A stretch of 64,000 nt of DNA from Piliocolobus tephrosceles. Its lineage: Eukaryota; Chordata; Mammalia; Primates; Cercopithecidae. The notes beneath the pieces were generated by a model. That model was given only the letters and a program-made list of their open reading frames with translations. It ran no database searches and was not told the DNA's origin. The stretch spans positions 126,609,917-126,673,916 of the forward strand of contig NC_045435.1 of NCBI RefSeq assembly GCF_002776525.5, given 5' to 3'. Positions 12,986 to 25,465 of the stretch are shown here, piece after piece. A program made the translations under genes and the position numbers. Every line of letters starts with the position of its first letter. The stretch's first letter is position 1.

Positions 12986-13747
12986 TCCTGAAGAAAACCT
13001 AGGTGGCACCATTCAAGCAATAGGCATGGGCAAGGACTTCATGTCTAAAACAACAAAAGCAACAGCAGCAAAAGTCAATATTGACAAATGGGATCTAATT
13101 AAACTAAAGAGCTTCTGCACAGCAAAAGAAACTACCATCAGAGTGAACAGGCAACCTACAGAATGGGAGAAAATTTTTGTAATCTACTCATCTGACAAAC
13201 GGGCTAATATCCAGAATCTACAAAGAACTCAAACAAGTTTACAAAAAAAAAAAAAAAAAAACAACCAACCCCATCAGAAAGTGGGCAAAGGATATGAACA
13301 GACATTTCTCAAAAGAAGACATTCATACAGCCCACAGACACATGAAAAAATGCTCAACATCACTCGCCATCAGAGAAATGCAAATCAAAACCACAATGAG
13401 ATACCATCTCACACCAGTTAGAATGGCAATCATTAAAAAATCAGGAAACAACAGGTGTTGGAGAGGATGTGGAGAAATAGGAACACTTTTACACTGTTGG
13501 TGGGATTGTAAACTAGTTCAACCATTATGGAAAACAGTATGGTGATTCCTCAAGGATCTAGATCTAGATGTACCATATGACCCAGCTATCCCACTACTGG
13601 GTATATACCCAAAGGATTATAAATCATGCTGCTATAAAAACAAATGCACACATATGTTTATTGCAGCACTATTCACAATAGCAAAGACTTGGAATCAACC
13701 CAAATGTCCATCTGTGACAGACTGGATTAAGAAAATGTGGCACATAT
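12986..13747 (+). mobile_element. L1 no. 2, 5' piece, split by satellite inversion
   Basis: 5'-truncated L1 in + orientation beginning in the ORF2 C-terminal region (cctgaagaaaacctagg). It ends abruptly at gtggcacatat before the ORF2 stop. The continuation in L1 coordinates lies antisense at 18,388-18,783, whose inner end is catggtg. The two cut ends differ by about one base in L1 coordinates, so they were one element. The upstream flank ends attaaaa and the flank beyond the other piece starts tccctgatt, rebuilding a normal m9-m10 junction. Confidence 0.92.
13026..13747 (+). pseudogene. L1 ORF2 C-terminal region fragment (L1 no. 2)
   Basis: The frame at 13,026 reads GKDFMSKTTKATAAKVNIDK and continues as ORF2. 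It loses frame around 13,200 (one base off near the word that should read SSDKGLISR). ORF2 resumes in another frame from 13,294 to 13,545, including the cysteine-rich CWRGCGEIGTLLHCWWDC segment. An A-run of 18 sits near 13,244-13,261. The piece ends before the ORF2 C-terminus because the inversion breakpoint cuts it. Confidence 0.85.
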
Positions 13748-15364
13748 TTGTGTAATGAAGCTTACTTTACATTACGCATCTTGGAAATTCCCTCGTGGAT
13801 GGATTCGCAAAGGGACATTTGCGATCACCTTTGTGCCTATGGTGATATAAGAAATACAGTCATATAAAAACTGGAAAGTAGCTTTCTGAGAAACTGGCTG
13901 ATTATTTGTGCATTCCACTCAGAAAATTATAACTTTCTTCTCATAAGGCACAGCTTGAACACTGTTTTTGTGAAACCAAAATTGTGATATTAGGAGCACA
14001 TTGAAGATTATGACAAAAAGTGAAATGTGGTCAAGGAAAAACAGAAAGAAGCACTCTAAGAAACTGTTCTCTGCCATGTCCATTCTTTTGAAAGGGTTAA
14101 AGCATTCTCTTCATTTCCCAATTTGAAAGTCGGTCTTTGAGGTTTCTTTGAAGGGATAGTAAGTGGCAACCGGAGGCCTGTGTCAAGCAAGGAAATGTCT
14201 TCCATCGAAAATTGTAGAGAAGCTTTCTGTGCAACTATTTCTGATGTTTGTATTCATCTCATAGAGTTAAATCATTCTTTGAACTGAACAGTTTGAAATC
14301 ACATTTTCTGTGGACTCTGAGAAATCACATTTGGAAATGCTTCTTAGAATATACTGAAAAACAAATAACTTCAGAGAGAAACCATAAGGAATCTTTCTGT
14401 GAAACTACTCTGTGTCACGTGAATTCTGATCACACAGTTAAGCTTCTATTTTCATTGAGCTGTATCATAACACTGTTTTTGATTAGTCTGAGAAGGGATA
14501 TTCAGGAGCGCTTTGAGGCTTACGGTGAGAAAGGAAACATCTTCAGATAAAACTGGAGAGAAGCTTTCTGAGGAGCTGCTTTGTGACGTGTGCATTCCTC
14601 TCACAGAAATATAAATTTCTTCTCCTATCGGATTCCAGAATCCCTGTTGGAGAAAGAGCTACCAAGAGACATTCAGAAGTACAGGGAGGGCTATGATGAA
14701 AAAAAAAAAATCCTCAGCCAAAAACTGGAAAGAAGATTTCTGTGAAACTGCTTTGTGTTAGATATATTTATTCATTTCGCATAGTTAAAACTTTAATTAT
14801 ATTATGCAGTTTGGAAACCCCGTCATGCAAGGATCTGTGAAGGGACATTTGTGAGCACATTCAGGACTATGGTGAAAGAGAATATATCTTCATATAAAAA
14901 TGAATTGAAGCTTTCTGAGAAACTACCTTGTGATGTATGCATTCCACTCAGGGAGTTATACTTCTTTTCTCACAAGGCAGCGTTTGAACACTGTTCCTGT
15001 TAAACCAAAAAAATGATATTTCGGAGCGCCTTGAGGAAAATGGCGAATAGTGAAATATACTCAAATTCAATTGAGGAGGAAGTGTTCCAGGAATCTGCTC
15101 TCTGATATGTGCATTCACTTCACAGAATTAATGTTGCCCGGTTTCTAAATTCTGTCTTCAAAGAATCGGTGAAGGGATATTTAGTGATGCAACTGCTTTG
15201 TGATGTGTGTATTGGTCTCCTAGAGTTAAACCATTCTTTGGATTGAGCAGCTTGAAATCACTTTTTTTGTGTAATCTGAGGAAGGAAATTAGGGAATGAT
15301 CCTTATATTTTGGAGAAAGAAATATTCTCAGGAAAAATCCATTAGGAAGCTTTCTGTGAAACTG
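13748..15364 (+). repeat. Inverted HOR copy 7, partial (m1 to m10, start of m11)
   Basis: Alpha satellite in the opposite orientation to the rest of the window. Reading downward in coordinate, it runs m1 (15,364), a shortened m2, m3 (about 15,090) to m10 and stops at the m10-m11 junction beside the L1 breakpoint. Monomer m2 has lost about 75 bp near 15,190. Confidence 0.88.
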
Positions 15365-17674
15365 CTCTGTGTCGTCTTAATTCCACTCACTCAGTTACGC
15401 CTCTTTTTTCATTGAGCAGTTTTCTAACCCTGTGTATGTTTAGCGTGTGATGGGATATTCAGGAGCACTTTGAGGCTGATGGTGAAAAAGGAAATATGTT
15501 CAGAGCGAAACTGGAGAGAAGTTTTCGGAGGAACTACTTTGTGACGTGTGCATTCTAGTCACCCTGTTATACCTCTCTTCTCATACAGCGTCGGGGAAAC
15601 CCTTTTGGAAAAAACAGGTACCAACTGATATTCGGGAGCATGCTGATGCTGAAGGTGAAAAGGGAAATGGCCTCAGACAAAAATTGGAAGGATGCTTTCT
15701 AGGAAACTACTCTGTGATATGTGTAATCATCTCACATAGATAAAGTTTTCTTTACATTACGCAGCTTGGAAATTCTCATGGACGGACCACAAAGGGACCT
15801 TCAGGAGCACATTGAGGACTATGGTGAAAAAGGAAATATCTTCAGATAAAAACTGGAAAGAAGCTTTCTGTGAATCTGCTTTTTGCTAGGTTTATTCATC
15901 TCAGATCGATGAAGCTTTCTTTACATTACGCAGCTTGGAAACTCCCTCGTGGATGGGTCCACGAAGGGATATTTGCGATCACATTCGGGTCTATGGTGAA
16001 ATAGGAAATATAGTCAGACAAAAATTGGAGAGAAACTTTCTGTGAATCTGCTTGGTGATGTGAGCATTTTAATCAGGGAGTTCTTTCTTCTCATAAGGCA
16101 CAGCTTAAGCACTCTTCCTGTAACAACAAAACAGTGATATTCAGAGCACATTGAAGACTATGGCAAAAATGAAATGTAGATTAATGCAAAACAGAAAGAA
16201 GCACTCGAAGAAACTGCTCTCTGACCTGTCCATTCTTTTCACAGGGTTAAAGCTTGCTCTACATTTCCCAGTATCAAAGTCGGTCTTTGAGGCTTCTGCG
16301 AAGGGATAGTAAGAGGTGACCAGAGGCCTGTATGAGGCAAGGAAATGTCTTGCATCGAGAAGCTTTCTGCACAACTCTTTTGTGATGCTTGTATTCATCT
16401 CATAGAGTTAAGTTATTCTTTCATTTGAGCAGTTTGAAATCACTGTTTTTGTGGAATCTGAGGAAGGACATTTGGAAACGCTTCTTAGAATATCCGGAAA
16501 ATGAAATAACCTCAGAGAGAAAGCAGAAGGAAGCTTTCTGTGAAACTGTTCGGTGTCAAGTGAATTCCGCTCACACAGTTAAGCTTCTCTTTTCATTGAG
16601 CTGTATCATAACTCTGTTTTTGTATAGTCTGTGAGGGGATATTCTGGAGGGCTTTGAGGCTTACGTGAGAAAGGAAACATGTTCAGATAGAAACAGGACA
16701 GAAGCTTTCTCAGGAGCTGCTTTGTGATGTGTGCATTCCACTCACAGAAATATACCTTTCTTCTCCTAGAGGATTCTGGAATCCCTTTTGGGGAAAAAGC
16801 TACCAAAAGATATTCGGGAGTAGAGTGACTTCTCTGGTGAGAAAGGAAATATCCTCAGACAAAAACTGGAAAGAAGATTTCTGTGAAACTGCTTTGTGTT
16901 AGATATGTTTAGTCATCTCGCATAGGTGAAACGTTAATTATATTACGAAATTTGGAAGCTCTGTCATGCACAGATCCGCGAAGGGACGTTCGAGAGCACA
17001 TTCAGACCTACGGTGAAAGAGGAGATATCTTCAGATAAAAACTGGATAGAAGCTTTCTGAGAAACTACTTTGTGATGTATGCATTCTACTCAGGGAGTTA
17101 TAACTTTTTTCTTACAAGGCACAGTTTGAACACTGTTCCTATGAAACCAAAAAAGTGATATTTTGGAACGCATTGAGACTATGGTGAATAGTGCAATATA
17201 CTGAAATAAAATCGAGGAAGAAGCTTTCTGAGGATCTGCTCTCTTCTATGTGCATTCACTTCACAGAGTTAATGCTTACTCTATGTTGCCCAGTTTCAAA
17301 ACTCTGTCTTTGAAGAATCTGTGCAGGAATCTGCTCTCTGATTTGTTCATTCACTTCACAGGGTTAATGCTTACTCTATGCTGCCCAGTTTCGAAACTCT
17401 GTCTTTGGAGAATATGTAAAGGGATATTTAGTGAGGCCCGGAGGCTTGTGGTGGGCGAGGAAACGTTTTCCGATGAAACCTGCAGAGAAACGTTCTGAGC
17501 AACTGCTTTGCGATGTGCGTATTCGTGTCATAGAGTTAAACCATTCTTTGGATTGAGCAGCTTGGAATCACTTTTTTTGTGTAATCTGAGTAAGGACATT
17601 TGGGAACGATCCTTAGAATATGGAGAAAGAAATATCCTCAGGTAAAATCCAGAAGGAAGTTTTCTATGAAACTG
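15365..17674 (+). repeat. Inverted HOR copy 6 with duplicated m2/m3 hybrid
   Basis: 2,310 bp, flipped, containing m1-m13 plus about 90 extra bases. At 17,320-17,330 the start of m3 (gcagattcctg on the reverse strand) is fused to the end of m2 (attcttcaaagacag). The same fusion occurs at 18,795-18,815 in the opposite orientation. Its m3 has the gaagagag and tatattgc variants also found near 18,885-18,940. Confidence 0.85.
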
Positions 17675-18387
17675 CTCTGTGTTGTCTTAATTCCTCTCCC
17701 TCAGATAAGCCTCTCTTTTGATTGAGCAGTTTTCCAGCCCTTTGTATGTTTAGCGTGTGATGGGATATTCGGAAGCTCTTTGAGGCTAATGGTGAAAAAG
17801 GAAATATGTTCAGACCGGAACTGGAGAGAAGCTTTCAGAGGAACTGCTTTGTGACGTCTGCATTCCACTCACAGTTTTACATCTCTCTTCTCATACAGCA
17901 TCGGGGAAACACTTTTGGAGAAACAGGTACCAAGTGATAGTCGGGAGCATGTTGATTCTGAAGGTGAAAAGGGAAATAGCCTCAGACAAAAACTGGGAGG
18001 ATGCTTTCTAGGAAACTACTCTGTCATATGTGTAATCATCTCTCATCGATACAGCTTTCTTTACATTATGCACCTTGGAAATTCTCATGGACGAATCCAC
18101 TATCGGACCTTCGTGAGCACATTCAGGACTATGGTGAAAAAGGAAATATCATCAGATAAAAACTGGAAAGAAGTATTCTGTGAATCTGCTTTTTGCTATG
18201 CTTTTTCATCTCACATATATGAAGCTTTCTTTATATTAAGCAGCTTGGAAACTCCCTCATGGATGGATCCGTGAAGGGAAATTTGGGATCACATTGGCTC
18301 TATGATGAAATAGGAAATATGGTCAGATAAAATTAGGGAGAAGCTTTCTCTGAAACTGCTTGGTGATGTGAGCATTTTAATCAGGGA
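17675..18387 (+). repeat. Inverted m10-m13, right part of HOR copy 5
   Basis: Reading downward: m10 starts next to the L1 tail at 18,387, then m11 (about 18,190), m12 (about 18,010) and m13 (about 17,840). With 11,481-12,985 it makes one complete 13-mer copy that the L1 entered between m9 and m10. Confidence 0.87.
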
Positions 18388-18783
18388 TTTTTTTTTATTG
18401 TTATACTTCAAGTTCTAGGGTACATGTGCATAACGTGCAGGTTTGTTACATATGTATACTTGTGCCATGTTGGGGTGCTGTACCCATCAACTCGTCAGCA
18501 ACCATCAATTCGTCATTTATATCAGGTATAACTCCCAATGCTATAATTCCCAATGCAATCCCTCCCCCCTGCACCCCCAATGATAGGCCCCGATGTGTGA
18601 TGTTCCCCTTCTGGATTTCAAGTGATGTCATTGTTCAGTTCCCACCTATGAGTGAGAACATGCGGTGTTTGGTTTTCTCTTCTTGTGATACTTTGCTAAG
18701 AATGATGGTTTCCAGCTGCATCCATGTCCCTACAAAGGACGCAAACTCATCCTTTTTTATGGCTGCATAATATTGCATGGTGC
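18388..18783 (-). mobile_element. L1 no. 2, 3' piece with tail, carried inside the inversion
   Basis: Antisense L1 3' end: T-tail at 18,388-18,396, 3' UTR, then the last ORF2 codons to catggtg at 18,782. It is the missing 3' part of the L1 at 12,986-13,747, flipped together with 4.6 kb of satellite. No clear target-site duplication is visible; the A-rich target (attaaaa) merges with the tail. Confidence 0.9.
18635..18783 (-). pseudogene. L1 ORF2 extreme C-terminus (L1 no. 2)
   Basis: Minus-strand codons for the last 50 or so residues of ORF2p, with the natural stop complement at 18,635-18,637. The beginning is cut at the inversion breakpoint. Non-functional fragment. Confidence 0.8.
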
Positions 18784-20714
18784 CACAGATTAGAGAGCAG
18801 ACTCCTGCAAAGATTCTTCAAAGACAGAGTTTCGAAACTGGGCAACATAGAGTAAGCGTTAACTCTGTGAAGTGAATGCACATAGAAGAGAGCAGATTCT
18901 TGGAACACTTCTTCCTCGATTTTATGTCAGTATATTGCCCTATTCACCATAGTCCTCAATGTGTCCCGAAATATCACATTTTCGGGTTCACAGAACAATA
19001 TTCAAACACTGCCTTGGAGAAAAGAGGTGTAACTCCCTGAGTGGAATGCATACATCACAAAGTAGTTTTTCAGAAAGCTTCTATCCAGTTTTCATCTGAA
19101 TATATCTCCTCTTTCACCGTAGGCCCGAATGTGCACCCGAATGTCCCTTCATGGATCTGTGCATGACGGAGTTTCCAAACTGCATAATATAATTAAAGTT
19201 TTAACTATGTGAGATGAATAAATATATCTAACACAAAGCAGTTTCACATAAATCTTCTTTCCAGGTTTTTCTAAGGATTTTTTTTTTTTTTCACCACAGT
19301 CGTCGCTTTACTCCCCAATATCTCTTGGTAGCTTTTTCTCCAAAAGGGATTCGGGAATCCTCTAGGAGAAGAAACCATCTGAAGTGGTTTCTTTTTTCAC
19401 CGTAAACGTTGAAGCCCTCTAGAATATCCCTTTGCACACTAAATATAAAGAGTGTAATGATACAGCTCAATGAAAAGAGAAGCTTAACTGTGTGAATGGA
19501 ATTCACGTAACACCGAGCAGTTTCACAGAAAGCTTCCTTCTGGTTTCTCTCTGAGGTTATTTCTTTTTCAGGATATTCGAAACAGCATTTCCAAATGTCC
19601 TTTCTCAGATTCCAAAGAAACACTGATTTCAAATTGCTCAATCCAAAGAATGATTTAACTCTATGAGATGAATACAAACATCACAAAAGAGTTGCACAGA
19701 AAGCTTCTCTCCAGTTTTCGATGGAAGACAGTTCCTTGCCTCACACAGGCCTCCGGTTGCCACTTACCATTCCTTCCCAGAACCCCCAAAGTCCGGCTTT
19801 GAATCTGGCAAATGTAGAGTAAGCTTTAACCTGTGGAAAGAATGAACATGTCAGAGAGCAGTTTCTTCCAGTGCTTCTTTCTGTTTTTTTTGGACGACAT
19901 TTCACTTTTTGCCATTGTCTTCAATGTGCTCCAAATATCACTCTTTTGGTTTTACAAAAACAGTGTTCAAACTATGCCTTACGAGAAGAAATTTATAACT
20001 CCCTGTGTGGAATTCACGCATCACCAAGGAGTTTCTCAGAAAGCTACTTTCCAGTTTTTATATGACAATATTTCCTATTTCACCGTAGGCCCAAATGCGA
20101 TCCCAAATATCGCTTCAAGAATGCATCCACGAGGAAAATTCCAAGCTGTGTAATATAAAGGAAGCTTTATCTCTGTGAGACGAATAAACACAGCAAAAAG
20201 CAGATTCACAGAAAGCTTCTTTCCAGTCTTTATCTGAAGATATTTCCTTTTTCACCTTAGCCCTGAATGTGCTTCCAAAGGTTGCTTGGTGGATCCGTGC
20301 ATCACAGTTTCCAAGCTGCATAATGTAAAATAAGCTTTATCTATGTGAGATGATTACACATATTACTGAGTAGTTTCCTAGAAAGCTTCATTCCAGTTTT
20401 TGTCTGAGGCCATTTCCCTTTTCACCATTGGCATCAGCATGCTTCCGAATATCACCTGGTACCTGTTTATTCAAAAGGGTTTCCCAGACGCTGTATCAGA
20501 AGAGAGGTATAAAACTGTGACTGGAATGCACACATCACAAAGGTGTTCCTCAGACAGCTTCTCTCCGGTTTTGGTCTGAACATATTTTCTTTTTCACCAT
20601 TAGTCTCAAAGTCCTCCCGAATATCCCATCACACACCAAACATACCCAGGGCTAGAAAACTGCTCAATGAAAAGAGAGGCTTATCTGAGTGAGTGGAATT
20701 AAGACGACACAGAG
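18784..20714 (-). repeat. HOR copy 8, starts in an m2/m3 hybrid (to m13)
   Basis: Normal orientation resumes at the inversion's right edge. The copy begins with the m3-start/m2-end fusion near 18,795-18,815, then m3 (about 18,890) to m13. About 68 bp are missing at the m5-m6 boundary near 19,370. A T-run of 13 lies near 19,279-19,291. Confidence 0.85.
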
Positions 20715-22944
20715 GAGTTTCACAGAAAGTTTCATTCTGGATTTTATCTGAGGATATTTCTTTCTCCATATTCCTAGGATCATCCCCAAATGTCCTTCTT
20801 CAGATTCCACAAAAACAGTGATTTCAAGCTGCTCAATCCAAAGAATGGTTTAACTCTGTGGACGAATACACATCACAAAGCAGTTGCTCAGAACGTTTCT
20901 CTGTAGGTTTCATTGGAAGGCGTTTTTTCGCTCACCACCAGCCTCCGGGCGTCACTAAATATCCCTTCACAAATTATTCAAAGACAGAGTTTCGAAACTG
21001 GGAAACATACGGTAAGCATTAACTCTGTGAAATGAATGCACATATCTGAGAGCAGATTCTTGGAACGCTTTTTCCTCGATTTTATTTCAGTATTTTTCAC
21101 TATTTGCCATAGTCCTGAAAGCGTTCTGAAATATCACTTTTTCGGTTTCACAGGAACAGTGTTCAAACACTGCCTTGTTGGAAAAGAGTTAAAACTCCCT
21201 GAGTGGAATGCATACATCACAAAGTAGTTTCTCAGAAAGCTTCTATCCAGTTTTTATCTGAAGTTATCTCCTCTTTCACCGTAGGCCTGAATGGGCTCCC
21301 AAATGTCCTTTTGCGGATCTGTGCATGACGGAGTTTCCAAACTGCGTAATATATTTAAAATTTTAACTATGCGAGACGAATAAATATATCTAACACAAGG
21401 CAGTTTCACAGAAATCTTCTTTCCAGTGTTTGTTTGATGATATTTCCTTTTTCACCATAGTCATTGCTATACTCCCAAATATCTCTTGGTAGCTTTTCCT
21501 CTAAAATAAATTCCAGAATCCTCTAGGAGAAGAAAGGTATATTTCTGTGAGTGGAATATACACGTCACAACACAGCTTCTCAGAAAGCTTCTCTCCAGTT
21601 TCTATTTGAAGACGTTTCCTTTCTTACCCTAAGCCTCAGAGCCCTCCAGAATATCCCTTAGTAGACTAAAGAAAAAGAGTCTTATGATGCAGCTCAATGA
21701 AAAGAGAAGCTTATCTGTGTGAGCGGAATTCACGCGACACAGAGCAGTTTCACATAAAGCTTCCTTCTGGTTTCTCTCTGAGGTTATTTCTTTTTCAGGA
21801 TATTCTAAAGAGCGTTTCCAAATGTCATTTCTCAGATTCCACAGAAACAGTGATTTCAAACTGCTCAATCCAAAGAATGATGTAACTCTCTGAGATGACG
21901 ACAAACATCACAAAAGAGTTGCACAGAAAGCTCCTCTCCAATTTTCAATGGAAGACATTTTTTTTGCCTCACAGAGGCCTCCGGTCGCCACTTACTATCC
22001 CTTTGCAGAACCCTCTCAGAACGACTTTCAAACTGGGAAATGTAGAGTGAGATTTAACCCTGTGAAAAGAATGGACATGTCAGAGAGCAGTTTCTTCGAG
22101 TGCTTCTTTCCGTTTTTTATTGGACGACATTTCACTTTTTGACATAGTCTTCAATGTGCTCCGAATTTGACTCTTTTGGTTTTACAGGAACAGTTTTAAA
22201 ACTATACCTTATGAGAAGAAAGTTAATACTCCCTGAGTGGAATGAACCCATCACCAAGCAGGTTCTCAGAAAGCTTCTCTCCAGTTTTTATCTTACTATA
22301 TTTCCTAATTCACCATAGACCTGAATGTGATCCCAAATGTCCCTTTGCAGATCCAACCACAAGGGAGTTTCCAAGCTGTGTAATGTAAAGAAAGCTTCAT
22401 CTATGTGAGATGAATGAACATAGCAAAAAGCACATTCACAGAAAGCTTCTTTCCAGTTTTTATCTGAAGATATTTCCTTTTTCACCATAGTGCAGAATGT
22501 GCTCCCGAAGGTCTCTTCATGGATCCGTCCATGATAGTTTCCAAGCTGTATAATGTAAAGAAAGCTTTATCTATGTAAGACGATTACACATATTACAGAG
22601 TATTATCCTAGAATGCTTCTTTCCAGTTTTTGTCAGAGGCTATTTCCCTTTTCACCATCAGCATCAACATGGTCTCGAATATCACTTGGTATCTCTTACT
22701 CCAAAAGGGTTTCCCCAATGCTGTATGAGAAGAGAGGTATAACACTGTGACTGGAATGCACATGTCACAAAGCAGATTCTCGGAAAGCTTCTCTCCAGTT
22801 TCAGTCTGAACATATTTACTTTTTCACCTTTAGCCTCAAGGCGCTCCCGAATATCCCATCACACGATAAACATACACAGGGCATGAAAACTTCTCAATGA
22901 AAAGGGAGGCTTATCTGAGTGAGAGGAATTAAGACGACACAGAG
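20715..22944 (-). repeat. HOR copy 9, complete 13-mer
   Basis: 2,230 bp, thirteen monomers in order. The m3 marker is near 21,050. No insertion seen. Confidence 0.88.
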
Positions 22945-24008
22945 CAGTTTCATAGAAAACTTCCTTCTGGAGTATACCTAGGATATTTCTTCTCCATATT
23001 CTAAGGGTCGTTCCCAAATGTCCTTCCTCAGATTCCACAAAAACAGTGATTTCAAGCTGCTTAATCAAAAAAATGATTTAACTCTATGAGACGAATGCAC
23101 ACATCACAAGACAGTTGCTCAGAACTTTTCTCTGCAGGTTTCATCAAAAGTAGTTTCCTCCCTCACCACAAGCCTCTGGGCGTTGCTAAATACCCCTTCA
23201 CAGATTCTTCAAAAATAGAGTTTCGAAACTGGGTAACATAGAGTAAGCATTAACTCTGTGAAGTGAATGCACATATCAGAGAGCAGATTCTTGGAATGCT
23301 TCTTCCTCAATTTTATTTCAGTATATTTCACTATTTCCCATAGTCCTCAATGCATTCCGAATTATCACATTTCCGTTTTCACAGGAACAGGTTTCAAACA
23401 CTGCCTTGTGAGAAAAGAGGTGTAACTCCCTTAGTGGAATGCATACATCACAAAGTAGTTTCTCAGAAAGCATCTATCCCGTTGTTATCTGAAGATATCT
23501 CCTCTTTCACCGTAGGCTTGAATGTGCTCCCGAATGTCCCTTCACTGATCCGTGCATGACTGAGTTTCCAAACAGTGTAATATAAGAAAACTTTTAACTA
23601 TGCAGGACGAATAAACATACCTAACACTAAGCAGTTTCACAGAAATCTTCTTTCCACTTTTTGTCTGAGATATTTCCTTTTTCACCATAGCCCTCCCTAT
23701 ACTCCCGAATGTCTTTTGGTAGTTCTTTCCCCAAAAGGTATTCTGGAATCCTCTTGGAGAGGAAAGGTATATTTGTGAGAGTGGAATGCACACGTCACAA
23801 AGCAGATTCTCAGAATGCTTCTCTCCAGTTTCTATCTGAAGAAGTTCCCTTTCTCACCGTATGCCTCAAAGCGCTCCGGAATATCCCTTTGGAGCCTAAA
23901 CAAAAACAGTGTTATAATACTGCTCAATGAAAAGAGTAGCTTAACTGTGTGAGCCGAATTCACGTGACACAGAGCAGTTTCACAGAAAGTTTTTTTCTGG
24001 TCACTCTG

Positions 24009-24020
24009 AGGTTATTTCTT
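24009..24020 (+). repeat. Target-site duplication, left copy, L1 no. 3
   Basis: The 12-bp word aggttatttctt recurs at 28,031-28,042. Uninterrupted m7 monomers carry it once. Confidence 0.85.
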
Positions 24021-24177
24021 TTCTTTTTCTTTTTTTTTTATACTTTAAGTTCTAGGGTACATGTGCATAACATGCAGGTTTGTTATATATGTATATCTGT
24101 CCCATATTGGTGTGCTGCACCCATAAACTCGTCAGCACCCACCAATTCATCATTTATATCAGGTATAACTCCCCAAT

Positions 24178-24203
24178 GCAATCCCTCCCCCCTCCCCCAC
24201 CAT
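24178..24203 (-). other. L1 3' UTR polypurine tract, possible G-quadruplex
   Basis: C-runs (cccccc, ccccc) on the + strand give a G-rich tract on the L1 sense strand. The same tract lies near 4,171-4,193, 18,557-18,575, 40,709-40,731 and 45,283-45,303. Primate L1 3' UTRs are known to carry such a tract able to form a quadruplex. Folding was not tested. Confidence 0.6.
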
Positions 24204-24256
24204 GATATGCCCCTGTGTGTGATGTTCCCCTTCCTGAGTCCAAGTGATCTCATTGT

Positions 24257-25465
24257 TCAGTTCCCACCTATGGGTGAGAACATGCGGTGTTTGTTTTTCT
24301 CTTCTTGTGATAGTTTGCTAAGAATGATGGTTTCCAGCTGCATCCATGTCCCTACAAAGGACGCAAACTCATCCTTTTTTATGGCTGCATAGCATTCCAT
24401 GGTGTATATGTGCCACATTTTCTTAATCCAGTCTGTCACTGATGGACATTTGGTTTGATTCCAAGTCTTTGCTATTGTGAATAGTGCCGCAATAAACATA
24501 CGTGTGCATGTGTCTTTGTAGTAGAATAATTTATAATCCTTTGGGTATATACCCAGTAGTGGGATGGCTGGGTCATATGGTACATCTAGTTCTAGATCCT
24601 TGAGGAATCGCCATACTCTTTTCCATAATGGTTGAACTAGTTTACAATCCCACCAACAGTGTAAACGTGTTCCTATTTCTCCACATCCTCTCCAACACCT
24701 GTTGTTTCCTGATTTTTTAATGATTGCCATTCTAACTGGTGTGAGATGGTATCTCATTGTGGTTTCGATTTGCATTTCTCTGATGGCGAGTGATTATGAG
24801 CATTTTTTCATGTGTCTGTTGGCTGTATGAATGTCTTCTTTTGAGAAATGTCTGTTCATATCCTTTGCCCACCTTTTGATGGGGCTGTTTGTTTTTTTTT
24901 TCTTGTATATTTGTTTGAGTTCTTTGTAGATTCTGGAAATTAGCTCTTTGTCAGATGAGTAGATTGCAAAAATTTTCTCCCATTCTGTAGGTTGCCTGTT
25001 CACTCTGATGGTAATTTTTTTTTGCTGTGCAGAAGCTCTTTAGTTTAATGAGATCCCATTTGTCAATTTTGGCTTTTGCTGCCGTTGCTTTTGGTGTTTT
25101 AGACATGAAGTCCTTGCCCGTGCCTATGACCTGAATGGTACTACCTAGATTTTCTTTTAGGGTCTTTATGGTAATAGGTCTAACATTTAAGTCTCTAATC
25201 CATCTTGAATTAATCTTCGTATAAGGAGTAAGGAAAGGATCTAGTTTCAGCTTTCTACTTATGGCTAGCCAATTTTCCCAGCACCATTTATTAAATAGGG
25301 AATTCTTTCCTCAATTCTTGCTTCTCTCAGGTTTGTCAAAGATCAGATGGCTGTAGATGTGTGGTATTATTTCTGAGGACTCTGTTCTGTTCCATTGGTC
25401 TATATCTCTGTTTTGGTACCAGTACCATGCTGCTTTGGTTACTGTAGCCTTGTAGTGTAGTATAG
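24257..25465 (-). pseudogene. L1 ORF2 C-terminal half (L1 no. 3)
   Basis: The minus strand carries ORF2 downstream of the reverse transcriptase domain. An open frame covers 24,257-24,775 and contains the cysteine-rich CWRGCGEIGTRLHCWWDC segment and the natural IGGN end. A second, in a different frame, covers 24,794-25,003. The frame change between them, and the lack of a continuous frame up to 25,465, show decay. In intact L1 this region is the poorly characterised C-terminal domain with a cysteine motif needed for retrotransposition. Confidence 0.87.

Noticed and set aside
12986..18783. Treating the two L1 pieces as one twin-primed insertion, or as two independent insertions
   Set aside because: Twin priming puts the inverted 5' piece directly against the 3' piece, without 4.6 kb of satellite between. 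Independence is unlikely because the cut ends are adjacent in L1 coordinates and the satellite flanks rebuild one empty site.
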